A stretch of 64,000 nt of DNA from Engraulis encrasicolus (lineage: Eukaryota > Chordata > Actinopteri > Clupeiformes > Engraulidae). This document shows, piece after piece, positions 33,418 through 46,614 of this stretch. Numbering within the stretch: position 1 is the stretch's first letter; each line of letters opens with the position of its first letter. Under the pieces are notes generated by a model. That model saw only the letters and a program-made list of their open reading frames with translations. It was not told where the DNA came from and did not search any database. Made by a program: the position numbers and the translations under genes. The DNA is taken from NCBI RefSeq assembly GCF_034702125.1, contig NC_085865.1, positions 45,112,445-45,176,444 on the forward strand, written 5' to 3'.

Positions 33418-34449
33418 GTAGAGTGGGTGGTTGAGTGTTAGGGACCAGAGGGGGGTGGTGGTGGTCGTGTACAATGGGGTTGGGACAAAAACCTCTGTCT
33501 GAGGGCGAAAGTGAGAAGCAGAGCCAAAGCTCCAGTAGCAGCCAGCCAGACTACTTACTTCGAAACACAGAGACTTGATCTCCTGCCCGCTTAAGATGGA
33601 GGGAAAACCCTCAACACTGGCTAGACTGTGTGTAAAGACGTAAAGCGGCGTAAAACCACAGAAGGCTAGATTAAGAACATTATTCTTTTAAGTTTCTTTA
33701 AAGGTCTTAAAAAGTTTAGTAAATTTTGGCCTAATACTGTATTCTAATCACTAATTAGAAAGCTTTTCTTTAGCCCAATACTGTATCCCCATCACTTGCT
33801 ACTTAAGATAGCGAGTGACTTTCCATTGCACCTTCAAATGCACTTGGATAGGAAGTGGTCATGTGACTTGGCCTTGTAAATTCCAGAGTCAGCCATCATT
33901 CATAATCTAGGTCAGGCGCTCAACAAAACATGTCAGGACTGAACTAACATGTCCTGACCTACAATACTAAATATATTATTTACCGGGTAAGTATAAGCAA
34001 GCTTGCTGTGCTTTCCCCCAGTGGCAACGGACTTATTCTGAGAGTTCAAATTATTCTGAAAGGTCACATTAATCCATACAGAAAATTGACTTATTTTCTG
34101 GTAACCAGGCTCATCACCAGGGTCTTTAATATGACTCGAACAGAAATACAAATGAAGTAGAAGTGGTATATGTACTGCATGCGAGATGGAGATCATGTCT
34201 ATGGTACTTGGATCCCAGTCAGACCTCACGCACATCCAATTTCTTTTAGCCGTGTGTCAAAACGTAACTGAAACGTCACAGAAATAAAAATGGATTAAAA
34301 AAAGGGAGCTCATCCTTACCCTGCAAGTGGTAAATGGTAACATGCAACATTTTTGATTTGTTGATGATTGCAGGTTTAAATCAACCAAGTGCCAGTGCTA
34401 GTGATGTACCCAGCCAGGCAGGTTACCATCCCAAGCACTGCTCCAAGTC

Positions 34450-34700
34450 ATTGCTGTTACCAGAGAGAGTAGAGAGAGAGAGGTTCCATTGGCCCATTGT
34501 TTCCGGGTTCTATTATTGCAAAGGGGAGGGGGGGGGAATCCCCCTTTAGGCAGACCTAAGCAGACCTAAGGACTGTTCTATTCAATGCTAGGAGCATTAT
34601 GACACGCCCCTTTAGGCAGACCGGAACCTGGTCACGTTAGGTGCCCATAGCAACCTATTACATTGGCATATCTCTTTATACTTAAAGAATCTCTCAGCTG
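34450..34700 (-). repeat. Interspersed repeat, copy 2 (inverted mate of 17605-17835)
   Basis: GGCCCATTGTTTCCGGGTTC through GACACGCCCCTTTAGGCAGA to TTAAAGAATCTCT is the reverse complement of 17605-17835 with limited divergence. Confidence 0.8.
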
Positions 34701-34982
34701 TTACCGTAAATGCACAGGTTGCATGTCACTGTACCCACTGTACCATCACAATGGCAATGGGTCCCGCTTTGACAGCAATATTAAGTCACATCATTGATTA
34801 GCAGTTTATTCACTGCCGCCAGCCAGCATTAATGTCAACACAATGGAATTGCAACTCTGCTACCAGGAGGTGATCTGTCCCCATTTTATGCACAGGTGGT
34901 ACAGCAGGTCTCTGTGGGACATGCCAATTGAGTGTGCCCTGCCCTGCCTGGCACCATTTTATAGTTTATTTATTCATTTATT

Positions 34983-35128
34983 TAGGGCATTTTAGACTTG
35001 TTTTTATTTAGACAGGACAGTCGAAGATGGAGACAGTAAAAAGGAGAGAGAGACAGGGTGTGAGAGAGAGAAACGGGGTGAGTTTGGTATATGACCCAGG
35101 CTGGATTCGAACCTGCGTCAACAGGGCA
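34983..35128 (-). mobile_element. tRNA-derived SINE, reverse orientation
   Basis: On the - strand a B box GGTTCGAATCC (reverse complement near 35101-35111) is followed by CT-rich sequence and a CTGTCCTGTCTAAATAAA tail. The organisation resembles the SINEs at 37203, 43308, 58318 and 62421. Confidence 0.65.
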
Positions 35129-35137
35129 TGCAAGCCC

Positions 35138-35842
<705 letters not shown>

Positions 35843-36232
35843 TGTGTGTCAGGGTCAGGATGTGTGGAGTCATTAGGAAGCTAACGGACATGGTCTACAG
35901 ATTGGAAAGGGTAATGGGTTTGTTTTTAAAGCGCTAACGGAAATACAGAATAGCGTACCATAATCAGTCTAAGGAGGAAGGAGAACGGTGGCTTGATGAA
36001 TCATCCGTTTTCTCTTTGTCATGTTTTTTTCTGGTGTGTGGGTCTGCACCTCTAGAGTGTGTGTCTGTACATGTATTCTGCACTTGTTGCATGTGTGCTT
36101 GTTTTGCAATTTTGTTTGTCGTAGTCAATCCTGATGGTTACAGGTTTTGTACTTTTACTTTTTTTCGATGCTGGAGAGTAATGAAATTGCACAGATGCTC
36201 ATGGCAGCACCAGCGCAGGAATGAACATGGAA

Positions 36233-36236
<4 letters not shown>

Positions 36237-36287
<51 letters not shown>
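36237..36287. repeat. (GT)n microsatellite
   Basis: Pure (GT)n of about 25 units. GA-rich, GAGC-interrupted purine sequence follows at 36480-36720. Confidence 0.95.
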
Positions 36288-36292
<5 letters not shown>

Positions 36293-36892
36293 ATGTCATT
36301 ATGGATAAAACGGCTGGATATTGATTCTGTGGTTTCAGGGATGGAGAACGCTGATGTTTGAGAGACATGGCGGCTCTGGCAGCTGGACACTGGGATTCTG
36401 AGCGAGTGCCATTTTGGCTCAAAGGGAGTCTGCAGACACAACACAGGCAGCATAGAGAGACAGACTTCCACTGGGACACACAAGCAGTGTATGTGTGTGA
36501 TTGAGACCGGGTGAGGGTGAGAGACAGAGAAAGAGAGAAAGCGAGCGAGCGAGCGAGCGAGAGAGCGAGAGCGAGAGCGAGAACCGGTAAAAGTGAGAGT
36601 GACAGTGAAAGTGAGAGACAGAGAGAGAGACAGATCAAGAGCGAGAGAAAGAGAGAGAGACATACGGAGAGTGAGTGAGAGTGAAAGTGAGAGACCGAGT
36701 GAGAGAGAGGCATTTCCCGTCCTCTTGGCTCATCAGTGTACACCGTGATTACCACCATAAACACACATGCTTAAATGGGTACCCTCTCCCACCCACAAAC
36801 ACAATTACCACCCTAAATCAAACACTCATATTGACACACAGTCACTCAACCACCCCCTACACTACACACAGCTCATTAAGCATTGCACACAC

Positions 36893-36893
<1 letters not shown>

Positions 36894-36966
<73 letters not shown>
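36894..36966. repeat. (GT)n microsatellite
   Basis: Pure (GT)n of about 36 units. Confidence 0.95.
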
Positions 36967-36969
<3 letters not shown>

Positions 36970-37017
36970 GACAGGGCTTACGCCAGGTGCAGTGAGAAAA
37001 GGTGTGTGTGTCCAGAC

Positions 37018-37141
37018 CAGGGGCGCCGCCAGAAATGTTGGGCCCGATGAAAGATTCGAATGTTGGGCCCCCTTACGGGCCCCTGTCAGTGCTTGGGCCC
37101 TTAGAACCTGTAACACCTTTCCCCCCCTAGCGGCACCTATG
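37018..37141. mobile_element. Short hAT-type MITE (CAGGGGCGCC family)
   Basis: A 124-bp element starting CAGGGGCGCCGCCAGAAATG and ending CCCTAGCGGCACCTATG. It is flanked by a perfect 8-bp duplication GTCCAGAC (37010-37017 and 37142-37149). GGGCCC blocks in the interior are internally repeated. Confidence 0.8.
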
Positions 37142-37202
37142 GTCCAGACACTCTCCAATGAAGACAGGCTGGGGACAGGAGTGAAGGATCAGACTCTTTG
37201 AC

Positions 37203-37350
37203 TCTTGCCCTGCCATGGTGCATATGGTAGGGCATTGCACTGCTACACCGGGCGGGGACCCGGGGTTCAATTTCTCCCACTCACTTCCTGTCAGCATCTC
37301 ATACTGTCCCGTCAATGAAGGCATAAAAAGCCCATAAAAATATAAAAAAA
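37203..37350 (+). mobile_element. tRNA-derived SINE, degraded head
   Basis: CTTGCCCTGCCATGG, B-box-like GGGGTTCAATTTC, then CTCCCACTCACTTCCTGTCA and GTCCCGTCAATGAAGGCATA, with an A-rich end. It belongs with the copies at 43308 and 62421. Confidence 0.65.
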
Positions 37351-37513
37351 CGGACTCAACCTTCTCTCTTTTGTGACCTCATGCCAGTGTGGCGCATGAG
37401 GCGAGGGCATCTGACCGCTTGAGGGGCACCTGATCCCCCTGTACCGAGGTGCCAACCTCTCAGGTGTGGCAATGACTGATTCTGGGATCACACAGCTCAT
37501 CAATAATCAAATG

Positions 37514-37760
<247 letters not shown>

Positions 37761-37807
37761 CAGACACGTCTCTTTCATAGCATTAATAATAATTCAAACA
37801 CTCAAAA

Positions 37808-37940
<133 letters not shown>

Positions 37941-38237
37941 TGTGTGCGTGCGTGTGCTTGCATGCAAGCATCCAGACACACACGCTCAGACACACGTACA
38001 CATGCACAAGCATGCAGAGCTACTGCTCTCTGCGCCAAACCCTTTAAGGCAAATATTTATTTAAATGCCATTTGTAGATTTAGCCTTGTGGCCCTGGGCG
38101 ATTTAAGACTTATCTGGAATTATGACTTCTCAATAAGAGGCCTTGTTAGAACATATCAAATGAGGGCTGTAACTTTGACTGCAAACAGAAGCCAATCCAC
38201 AGACTACTACTTCATCTACAGTAGATGCAAGCTCAAG

Positions 38238-38241
<4 letters not shown>

Positions 38242-38307
<66 letters not shown>

Positions 38308-38318
38308 TGTGTGTGTGG
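38242..38318. repeat. (GT)n microsatellite
   Basis: (GT)n of about 38 units with one AT interruption, ending in a G-run. Confidence 0.95.
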
Positions 38319-38538
38319 GGGGGGCATAGTCAACTCAGAATGAAAAGACGACACAATATTTAGAAAACATAATTGTACTAAAATGTCAACATTGGAAATG
38401 TCACCCTATCACTGTCGAGAACAGGTCATCTTGTGCCTATCTTGTCAAGTGTCTATCTTCTCATGATAGACAAATCTCCAACTCTATTATGACCTAAGCA
38501 GTAGGCTGCTTAGTCTACAAGGATCTTGTTGCCTACAT

Positions 38539-39402
38539 TAGGGCTGGGAGATATGAAAAAAACAAAATCACGATATGGATTACTTTATGTAAGGGTTAAC
38601 GTTCGGCGAGAAGGTCGCTACCGTGGAATAGCAGCACGACAGAGAGAATCTTTAGACCCCGACGCGGAGCGGAGGGGTCTTGTTCTCTCTGAAGTGCTGC
38701 TATTCCACAAAGCGACCGACTCGCCGAAAGTTAACCCGCTTATTATATGGATATACTTAAATGATTCACACATGGCGGGGACATTTCTTTAGGCCTATTT
38801 AATGTGAAGTCTATTATAGTTTTTAATGTCAAAAGATTGTTGCTGCGCAAAACAAAACAGTGCTGTTGTGGAACACCGCTAACAGCTAGGTAGCCAGGAC
38901 AACAGGTGTTGTCTATCACAGCAGCTGATTAGAGTCTTGTTGAAAAGTCGCTTTAGCAGTGAAAAGTTTTGTTGCCATTGACAGCGGTCTGTTATAGACC
39001 AACCCGTCCGTTATCGAAAAATAACAGACGTGCGAACGTTGGGGAGCCCCGTTGAAATGAATGGAGCATTCGACCGATGACGTCACAACCATATAATAAA
39101 TCACGATAACGATATATATCACGATATAGCACAATTACATACGTTTTCAGTTATTCTCTTTATTTGCTCTTTATTTTTTCATGTTGCAAAACAACCTTTC
39201 TTTAAAATGGATCAGTTACATTACAGTTACAGTTACATTAACTTATAGTGTGTATTGTGACAACATGAAATGTAATTAAATGATATTCAATTGTATAAAA
39301 TTGATAAAATTATTATCACAATATAAACGATATAGGAGAAAGGTCACGATTTACACTTTTATATCACGATAACAATATATATCGTCATATTGCCCATCCC
39401 TA
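38539..39402. mobile_element. hAT-like element, 864 bp, with nested foldback
   Basis: The termini TAGGGCTGGGAGATATG and CATATTGCCCATCCCTA are inverted. They are flanked by a perfect 8-bp duplication GCCTACAT (38531-38538 and 39403-39410). Subterminal ATCACGATA repeats are typical of this fish family. No transposase is seen. An inner inverted repeat at 38594-38745 is probably a separate insertion. Confidence 0.8.
38594..38745. repeat. Nested inverted repeat
   Basis: GGGTTAACGTTCGGCGAGAA with GTGGAATAGCAGCAC is mirrored by GTGCTGCTATTCCAC and CTCGCCGAAAGTTAACCC, giving a hairpin with a loop rich in GACCCC/GGGGTC. Confidence 0.75.
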
Positions 39403-40899
39403 GCCTACATCGTGTGTACTGAGTAGGGAATAAAAAGCTCCCGTCCATAAAAAGCTCCCAATGTCCATTGACATTATACTCCACCACACTCACAGGTTCA
39501 CATGTCCCCAGTATTCAAATTGGCCTGCTGGGAGCTGAGGTTCGTAGAGCTTCACGTTAACAGCAAGACTCCTCCAATGAGATACCACAACTATCATGAG
39601 CATCTCCTGTGCCGTGGTGCTACACACACACGAAAGCCCTACTCTCAGAGCAACACAACTTGCCTTTTCCCGAGGCTAACACAGACACTAATTGGCTGAT
39701 CATGTCAGGTGTGCCCTGAATAGTAATTGGTGCATTACTATGTCGATGGTTGAGCTTTAGCGACCAGCCACCTTTAATTGGTCTGCTTACGCCAACACAG
39801 GGGCTCTACACGGACATGAAACGATCCGTTTGCCTGCAAGAGGCATGAGCAGCTGAGAGGTGCTGCAGTTTAATGGGAGCATGAGTATTGCATTACGTTA
39901 CATTACATTCAAAACCTTAGTGGCTCAGAAAAGAGGACATGACTTACAATGGCTGGGGAAATGCAGACATCGATACAACAAAGATGGGTTGATCTGCACA
40001 GATGGGTTGTTCTGACATCAAATATTCCATGTAAATGGAGGGTTCAATAATGTTCTACTCAAAGTAAAAAAAACAACAACATTTCATCCAGTCCTAAACC
40101 TGCTGATCATATTGAACAAACATGTGGACTGCCATGCGAGTAATATCATGGTCACCTGTTTTACTGCTATGTGTACAGGAAGAAATAACACATCAGTATT
40201 AAGATTCTGAAACTGAGAACTCTAAACTCAGAACCCTGCAAATCTGGAACCACAAAGATCACCCTCTCTGTCTAATGCTCTCAGCTAGCTTAGGTTTAAA
40301 TGCTTTTATTCAGCAATCCAAACAGGGGTCGTTGCTAAGGTGCCAATGCAATGAGTGACATCATCTCAAAGCATTGACATGCCTGGGATGATGGACCAAT
40401 AGTGGTTAGTGATCAGGACCACGGTTGACCAGATGGTTCAAAGTTCAATACAAAGATCAACCACCGATTTACCCCTCACCGAAAGGATCTTAGAGGAGAG
40501 GTTTGAGGTAAATAAATGCTGTTGTACAGTATGAGCTCTCTGTGTGAGTTGTTGGTAGAAAAGACACCTTCACACAATCAAGACTGAGCAATACACTGTT
40601 TCTGAAAATAAAAATTTTTTTTCTGAAAGTCCACCTTATGCATGTCTGCTGCACGATGTGTAATGTAACTAAATGAGTCATTAGATGGTGATGACCTACC
40701 ATCATCAACATCAGTAGCTCATTTCACTAGTAGTTCTCTATAGATGTCAGAGGCCGCAATAAGCAGCAAAAATCACAGCCACCTCTTACATAGTGTGTGA
40801 CTTATGAGCTCACTGTAATTCCCAGAGTCTCGAGAGTGGAGTGGCTGCCACCAGACCGAATCATCCCTGCCCTGCACGCCCCGGCACACAGACACCAGG

Positions 40900-41082
40900 T
40901 GAAGAGGGGGAGAGAGAGAGAGGAGGAGAGGAGAAGAGAGACGGGAGGAGCTAGGGAGAGAGGGCAAGAGAGGGGGGCTACAAGTCTGTAGGCACAGAGT
41001 GTGCCCTGTACACAGACCAGGTGCAGAGGAGGAGAGATAGAGGGAGCGAGGGAGGAAGAGGGAGAGGGGGAGGAAGAGAGAG

Positions 41083-41113
<31 letters not shown>

Positions 41114-41700
41114 GAGAGCGAGCGAGAGAGAGAGAGAGGACAAGCCAAAGAGTATGCCCTGAACACACACCAGGTGGGGAGGAGGAGAAGAGGAGAGGAG
41201 AGATAGAGGGAGCGAGGCGAGTGAGTGAGAGAAGGGCGGAGAGGAGGGACAGGAGAAAGGAGAGAGGGAGAGAGAGAGGGAGGGAAGACAAGCCTGCAGG
41301 CAAAAGAGCACGCCAGCCATCCGCCCACATTTCACAAGAGCCTAGCAGGAGGCATTAGAGGTAATTAGGCTGAGGGGAGGATAGAGAGAGAGAGGTGAAG
41401 AAAGCAGAGGAGGAGAGGAATGAGAGGAAGAAAGAGAGGAGAGACAGAGGAGCAAGAGAGGAATGAAAGGAATAAAGAGAGGACAGGAGGAGAGGAGAGA
41501 AAGGGGAGCGAGAGAGGGATGAAGAGTGGAATGAGATGAAGAAAGAGAGAGGACAGGAGGAGAGGATAGATAGTAGAGGAGCGAGAGAGGGACAGAAGAG
41601 GAATGAGAGGAGGAGAGGGAGAAGAGAAATGAGGGAAGAAGGAGAGGACAGGAGTCAAGAGGAGAGAAAAGAGAGAAGAGGAGAGGGGCTAAAAGCATGA
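40900..41700. repeat. Purine-rich (GA/GGA) tract, about 800 bp
   Basis: Almost continuous A/G on the + strand with imperfect GAGAGA, GGAGGA and AAAGAGAG units and a duplicated CCCTGTACACAGACCAGGTG-like interruption near 41005 and 41155. Open frames on the - strand (Leu/Ser-rich) are artefacts. Confidence 0.85.
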
Positions 41701-42076
41701 AGGTAATTACCCATCAGCACCTGACTCATCAGTGGAGAAGAGAGCGGTGCACAGCGGAGAGAGGGATGGAGGGAGGGTCAGAGGTGGAGATAATGGAATG
41801 AGTGGGAGGAAAAGGCTGAGAGAGAGAGAGAGAGAGAGATGGAAAGAGCAAGGGGAGGGATAGAGCGTTAAAATGGAGATGCTATGGTTTCCTCCATAAG
41901 CGGAAGGAATGTCATGTAGTTAAATGAAATGGGGTGGGGGGGGTGGGGTGGGGGGGAGAGAGACACACACACACACACACAGACAAAAAGAGAGGGAGGA
42001 AGATGTTCGTCTTTCTCAACCCTGAATTACTAAGAAACAGGCTCATATGAGAACTGCGGTCCGTGTGGCATTATGA

Positions 42077-42078
<2 letters not shown>

Positions 42079-42168
<90 letters not shown>
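42079..42168. repeat. (GT)n microsatellite
   Basis: Pure (GT)n of about 45 units. Confidence 0.97.
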
Positions 42169-42169
<1 letters not shown>

Positions 42170-42279
42170 GCATGATTACTGCGGTTGCTGTATGGGGCTT
42201 GCGAAAGATTGCTCTCACACTGATGGCACAATAATTACACACAGAAAAAAACCTCTTTCTCCACTCCATCTATGTCTCT

Positions 42280-42349
42280 GTCTGTGTGTTTCTGTCTGTC
42301 TCTCTGTGGGTGTGTCTGTCTGTGTGTTTCTGTCTGTCTCTCTGTGGGT

Positions 42350-42396
<47 letters not shown>

Positions 42397-42525
42397 TGTG
42401 TGTCTGTCTGTGTGTCTGTGTGTCTGTGTCTGTCTGTGTCTGTCTGTGTCTGTCTGTGTGTCTGTGTGTCTGTGTGTCTGTGTGTCTGTCTGTGTGTCTG
42501 TGTGTCTGTGTGTCTGTGTGTCTGT

Positions 42526-42608
<83 letters not shown>

Positions 42609-42692
42609 TGTGTGTGTGTGTGTGTCTGTGTGTGTGTCTGTGTGTCTGTGTGTCTGTCTGTCTGTGCGTGTGTGTCTGTCTGTCTGTGCGTG

Positions 42693-42771
<79 letters not shown>

Positions 42772-42975
42772 GCCTGTGTCTTTCTGTCTGTGCCCGTGTC
42801 TTTCTGTCTGTGCCCGAGTCTGTCTGTCTGTGCCCGAGTCTGTCTGTCTGTGCCTGTGTCTGTCTGTCTGTCTGTGCGTGCTTGCGTGTCTGTGCTTGCG
42901 TGTCTGTGCTTGTGTGTCTGTGCTTGTGTGTCTGTGCTTGTGTGTCTGTGCTTGTGTGTCTGTCTGTCTCTCTCT
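42280..42975. repeat. Compound (TG)n/(TCTG)n region, about 700 bp
   Basis: Mixed TG and TCTG units including a pure (TCTG)n block at about 42694-42770. Towards the end are higher-order units such as TGTGCCCGAGTCTGTCTGTC and TGTGCTTGTGTGTC, each repeated. Several frames are open by composition only. Confidence 0.95.
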
Positions 42976-43307
42976 GCCCAAAATAGCACATGATGTCACA
43001 TGCACAGCTGTTTAAAATATACAAATAAAAACAACACTAAACAAAACACTGTTTCTCATGACCGCTAAGCACTTGAGCAGATGACATACCTCTCAAACAG
43101 CCCCAAAATAGTGGGTGGAGTTGAGTAGGATGCATAGGATACACACTCCAGAGTGTACCAGTTTTAAAGGATGCACACTTACGACTGCTCCAAACAATGA
43201 GACAATATATGGGCCTGCATGCCTAAAATAATCTTCCCCTCAACAAAACACTACAAGAGGTAATACAGTATGGATGGACTCAATACACAACAATATGCAC
43301 ACAACAG

Positions 43308-43477
43308 GCCCTGCCGTGGCCAACTGGTAGGGTACTTGTCTGCCATGCGGCCGAACCAGGTTCGTTTCCCGGCGCGGGTCCTTTGTCGACCCCTGCCCAT
43401 CTCTCTCCCCATTCGCTTCCTGTCCACCTCTCAAACTGTCAGATCATCAATAAAGTCGTAAAAAGACAAAAAAAAAA
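43308..43477 (+). mobile_element. tRNA-derived SINE, well preserved
   Basis: A-box-like TGGCCAACTGG and B-box-like GGTTCGTTTCC are followed by CCATCTCTCTCCCCATTCGC, CTCAAACTGTCAGATCATCA and an A-rich tail. ATGCACACAACAG before and ATGCACAACAG after suggest a target duplication. Confidence 0.8.
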
Positions 43478-43810
43478 TGCACAACAGTAATACACACAAA
43501 ATGCATCCAACAAAAACACTGTAGCTTGTAGTATTTATAAATCTGTATTTATGTATGGCATGTATATGGAAGTATATTTCCGTAATGTGTGTCAGGGGAT
43601 GTGTGTATATGTTGTTAAGTGTTCATCTGCACAAGGTCATTATGCTGATGATGGTGATTGTAACTGAATTACAATGAGTGAATAATTATTACACATTTAC
43701 ATATGCTCTATAAACATGCATGTTTGTGCACTTGTGCATTTTCTTTTGTGTGTGTGTGTGCATACTCCCTACCTCTTGTTTGTTTGTTACATGTGTGAGC
43801 ATAGCAGTAG

Positions 43811-44047
<237 letters not shown>

Positions 44048-44719
44048 ACAACAGGGGTAGGCTCTGGCGAGTCTGCTGCCTAAAAAGCATGGAGCCAGAT
44101 CTCAGAGATTGAATTACGACCCTTCTGGGTGTTGGCTCTCAGACCCCCACTGTAACAATCGATCGGCTGCCAAGGGAAGAGCATCCTCTCTCAGCCACTA
44201 GTCTCTGCTGAAGTCCCTCTCACAGTCTTCACGCAGAGTACCAACCATGGAGCTCTGCTCAGCTCAATGGCTGCCAACTAATCATCTTCGGGACGGGCAC
44301 GGCAAGAATTTCACCTTAAGGATATAGTGTGTGTGTGTGTGTGTGTGTGTAGGTCAAACCCTGAACCAATATACATCGTTCATACATCATTCCCACTATT
44401 CATACAGCATGCTCATGTACTGACTGTGCTACTGCCATGCGTGCTCTGCATCAGAACTTCAATGGTAAACACATTTGGTATGATTTTATCAACGATATCA
44501 CTTGATGCACCGGAGCCCTCCTTGTAAAACACTAATCCATCTTAAAAGGTCTGCTCACATCGAAGAAGAGAAAAGTGAATTTCAGCACAGAAATGCAAAA
44601 GAAACTGACGAATTTTCGAATGAGGAGAGTGTTATCTAATGATTCTGTGCACACCAAAAACATGACAATATAAGCAAAATAAAATGGGTAAGGATTTCAG
44701 TAAGACCTGCAAAATGGCA

Positions 44720-44905
44720 TTGTCATTCAGTGTAACGGAGGCCTTCTGCTGACTGTAACTGTAAAAAACATGACTCTTTTTATTTATTTATTGTTACAGG
44801 GAATTCATGAAAGCCTCGGCTGTCATCCATTCACTTGAAACAATTTAAAAATCATGTTTTTTGCAGTTACAGTCGGCGGTAGGTGTCCGTAACACTGAAT
44901 GACAA
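44720..44905. mobile_element. MITE with TTGTCATTCAGTGTAACGGA termini
   Basis: The left arm TTGTCATTCAGTGTAACGGA and right arm TCCGTAACACTGAATGACAA are inverted. The arms continue through CTGTAACTGTAAAAAACATG and CATGTTTTTTGCAGTTACAG. This is a near-complete palindrome with a loop of about 80 bp. Confidence 0.7.
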
Positions 44906-45181
44906 AGGCGTCTTTGACCCTCTTGTCATAGACATTTGTCTTCAAATCAAGTCACAGCGTGTGGTACGAAACCATGCTAAACAAACAAACTAAAACTGGC
45001 GTAATAATATAATAGCTCAGGCGTTTGCACTGCTGGAGTCCCTCATTCCATCCTGGCGGGTGTCTCATTAGTACAGCTTCTCAGAGTCCTGCAAGTCCAT
45101 TACCTTACCAGCATGGCAACATGGCTTCATATTGAGTAAACGAACGCAGGCGAAGGACAATGGCACTGGCTTGGCTTCCAG

Positions 45182-45365
45182 ACACCCGAAATAGACGCAG
45201 GAGGAAAAAGGCGGAAAGACAGCCACGAGGAGAGAGGAGGAAAGACAGCCACGAGGAGAGAGGAGGAAAGACAGCCACGAGGAGAGAGGAGGAGAGAGGA
45301 GGAAAGACAGCACGAGGAGAGAGGAGGAGAGACAGCACGAGGAGAGAGGAGGAGAGACAGCAGGA
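45182..45365. repeat. Purine-rich minisatellite
   Basis: The unit GGAAAGACAGCCACGAGGAG with AGAGGA occurs about three times, followed by shorter GACAGCACGAGGAGAGAGGA units. Confidence 0.88.
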
Positions 45366-45387
45366 GAGCAGTTGGTCGACCGCCATC

Positions 45388-45390
<3 letters not shown>

Positions 45391-45452
<62 letters not shown>

Positions 45453-45670
45453 CTCAAATGCGCCTCAAATGCATCCTCCACACACGCACGCACGCGCACG
45501 CACGCACGCGCACATGCGCACACGCGCACACACGCACACACAGAAACCGGTGGCTAACTTGAGAGATGCAGGGCTCATGTGCCTCCTGTGTGTGTGTGTG
45601 TGCGTCTGTGTGCGTCTGTGTGCGTCTGTGTGCGTCTGTGTGCGTCTGTGTGTGTATGTGTGTGTGTCTT
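45391..45670. repeat. (GT)n, (CGCA)n and (GTGTGCGTCT)n arrays
   Basis: (GT)n at 45391-45450, CGCA/CACG-rich sequence at 45483-45545 and a decamer GTGTGCGTCT repeated five times at about 45596-45650. Confidence 0.9.
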
Positions 45671-45805
45671 GTGATGTGATTAGCATCAAGCCGCAGCAGG
45701 TTATATTTGTGGCAGGCAGATTTATCTCATTATTCTTACTCAAGGCCACATGACTGCAGTTTTGTCTCAGACCAGCCTTGACCTTGGACAGGAGTCAGTG
45801 AATTG

Positions 45806-45826
45806 GTTTGTGTGTGTGTACGTACG

Positions 45827-45862
<36 letters not shown>

Positions 45863-45900
45863 TGTGTGTGTACGTACGTGCGTGCGTGCGTGCGTGCGCC
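45806..45900. repeat. (GTGC)n array in two blocks
   Basis: Two blocks each beginning GTGTGTGTACGTACGTGCGT, i.e. a duplicated compound unit. Confidence 0.9.
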
Positions 45901-46155
45901 TTGCCGCCCATCACCGAATAGGGAGGGATTCATCTCGGAATAGAAACGGGTCGACTGCTGACTTGTCAGGAAGGTTAATTAGCTTGCCAAGCGAAACCCA
46001 AACACACACTTAAGCAACAAACACACTCCTCACTCAACACACACCGATACAGACACAGACACCGACACAGACACGCACACACAGCTCATCTGAGTGCTCC
46101 GCATCTTTTTCCATTTTAGCCCACCACACTTCTTCATACCAAATGGTACACCTAA

Positions 46156-46614
46156 GCAATATTCAACAGAACCATTGTACCACTTGAACAAGCTATGCGG
46201 AGTGGACTTCTTTGGGATACAGAATTGGACAAAGTAAACAACAGACTTTCCTCAGAGCTGTATTTGGCTACCTTGAAAAGTGCTATTCCTAAACTGGTCC
46301 GAAACAATAGCACCATGAGTCCAGACTGTTTTCAAGGGTACAAAGAATATCAATTGATTTCAGAGGACCTAAATACTGCAGTCATGATGGCAAACTCCAC
46401 AAGAGATGTTCCAGACTACTCTGACATTCAAAAGGCAACCTCACTTCTCCACAGCGCTGATTTCAAAAGCTTGCTATTTGGATGGTTTAACACGTCTGGA
46501 CTGACAAGAACCTCGGGTCAAAAAGCCACAGCGACAAGACAAAAGACAGCAAAGGAAAAAGGCAAGCATGAGGCCAAACAAGCCATTCCTGGTTGCTCAG
46601 TCCACACAAACTGA
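46156..46614 (+). other. Unrecognised open reading frame inside the gfod1 intron
   Basis: An open frame of about 153 codons (first ATG at 46195, 139 residues), not built from simple repeats. It contains ELYLATLKSAIPKLVRNNST, CFQGYKEYQLISEDLNTAVM and LLFGWFNTSG and ends with a Lys-rich tail. Composition looks protein-like, with potential N-glycosylation sites (NNST, NST, NTS). I do not recognise it. It could be a fragment of a retroposed or transposon-derived gene, or chance. Confidence 0.25.

Noticed and set aside
38526..38792. 88-codon open frame
   Set aside because: Lies across the end of a hAT-like element and its nested hairpin; translation reflects the inverted repeat, not a gene.
40773..41335. 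Leu/Ser-rich open frames that look like membrane proteins
   Set aside because: They arise from the purine-rich tract read on the other strand; no family signature.
42215..43024. Open frames of up to about 300 codons on both strands
   Set aside because: Composed entirely of TG/TCTG repeat; simultaneous openness in several frames marks them as artefacts.
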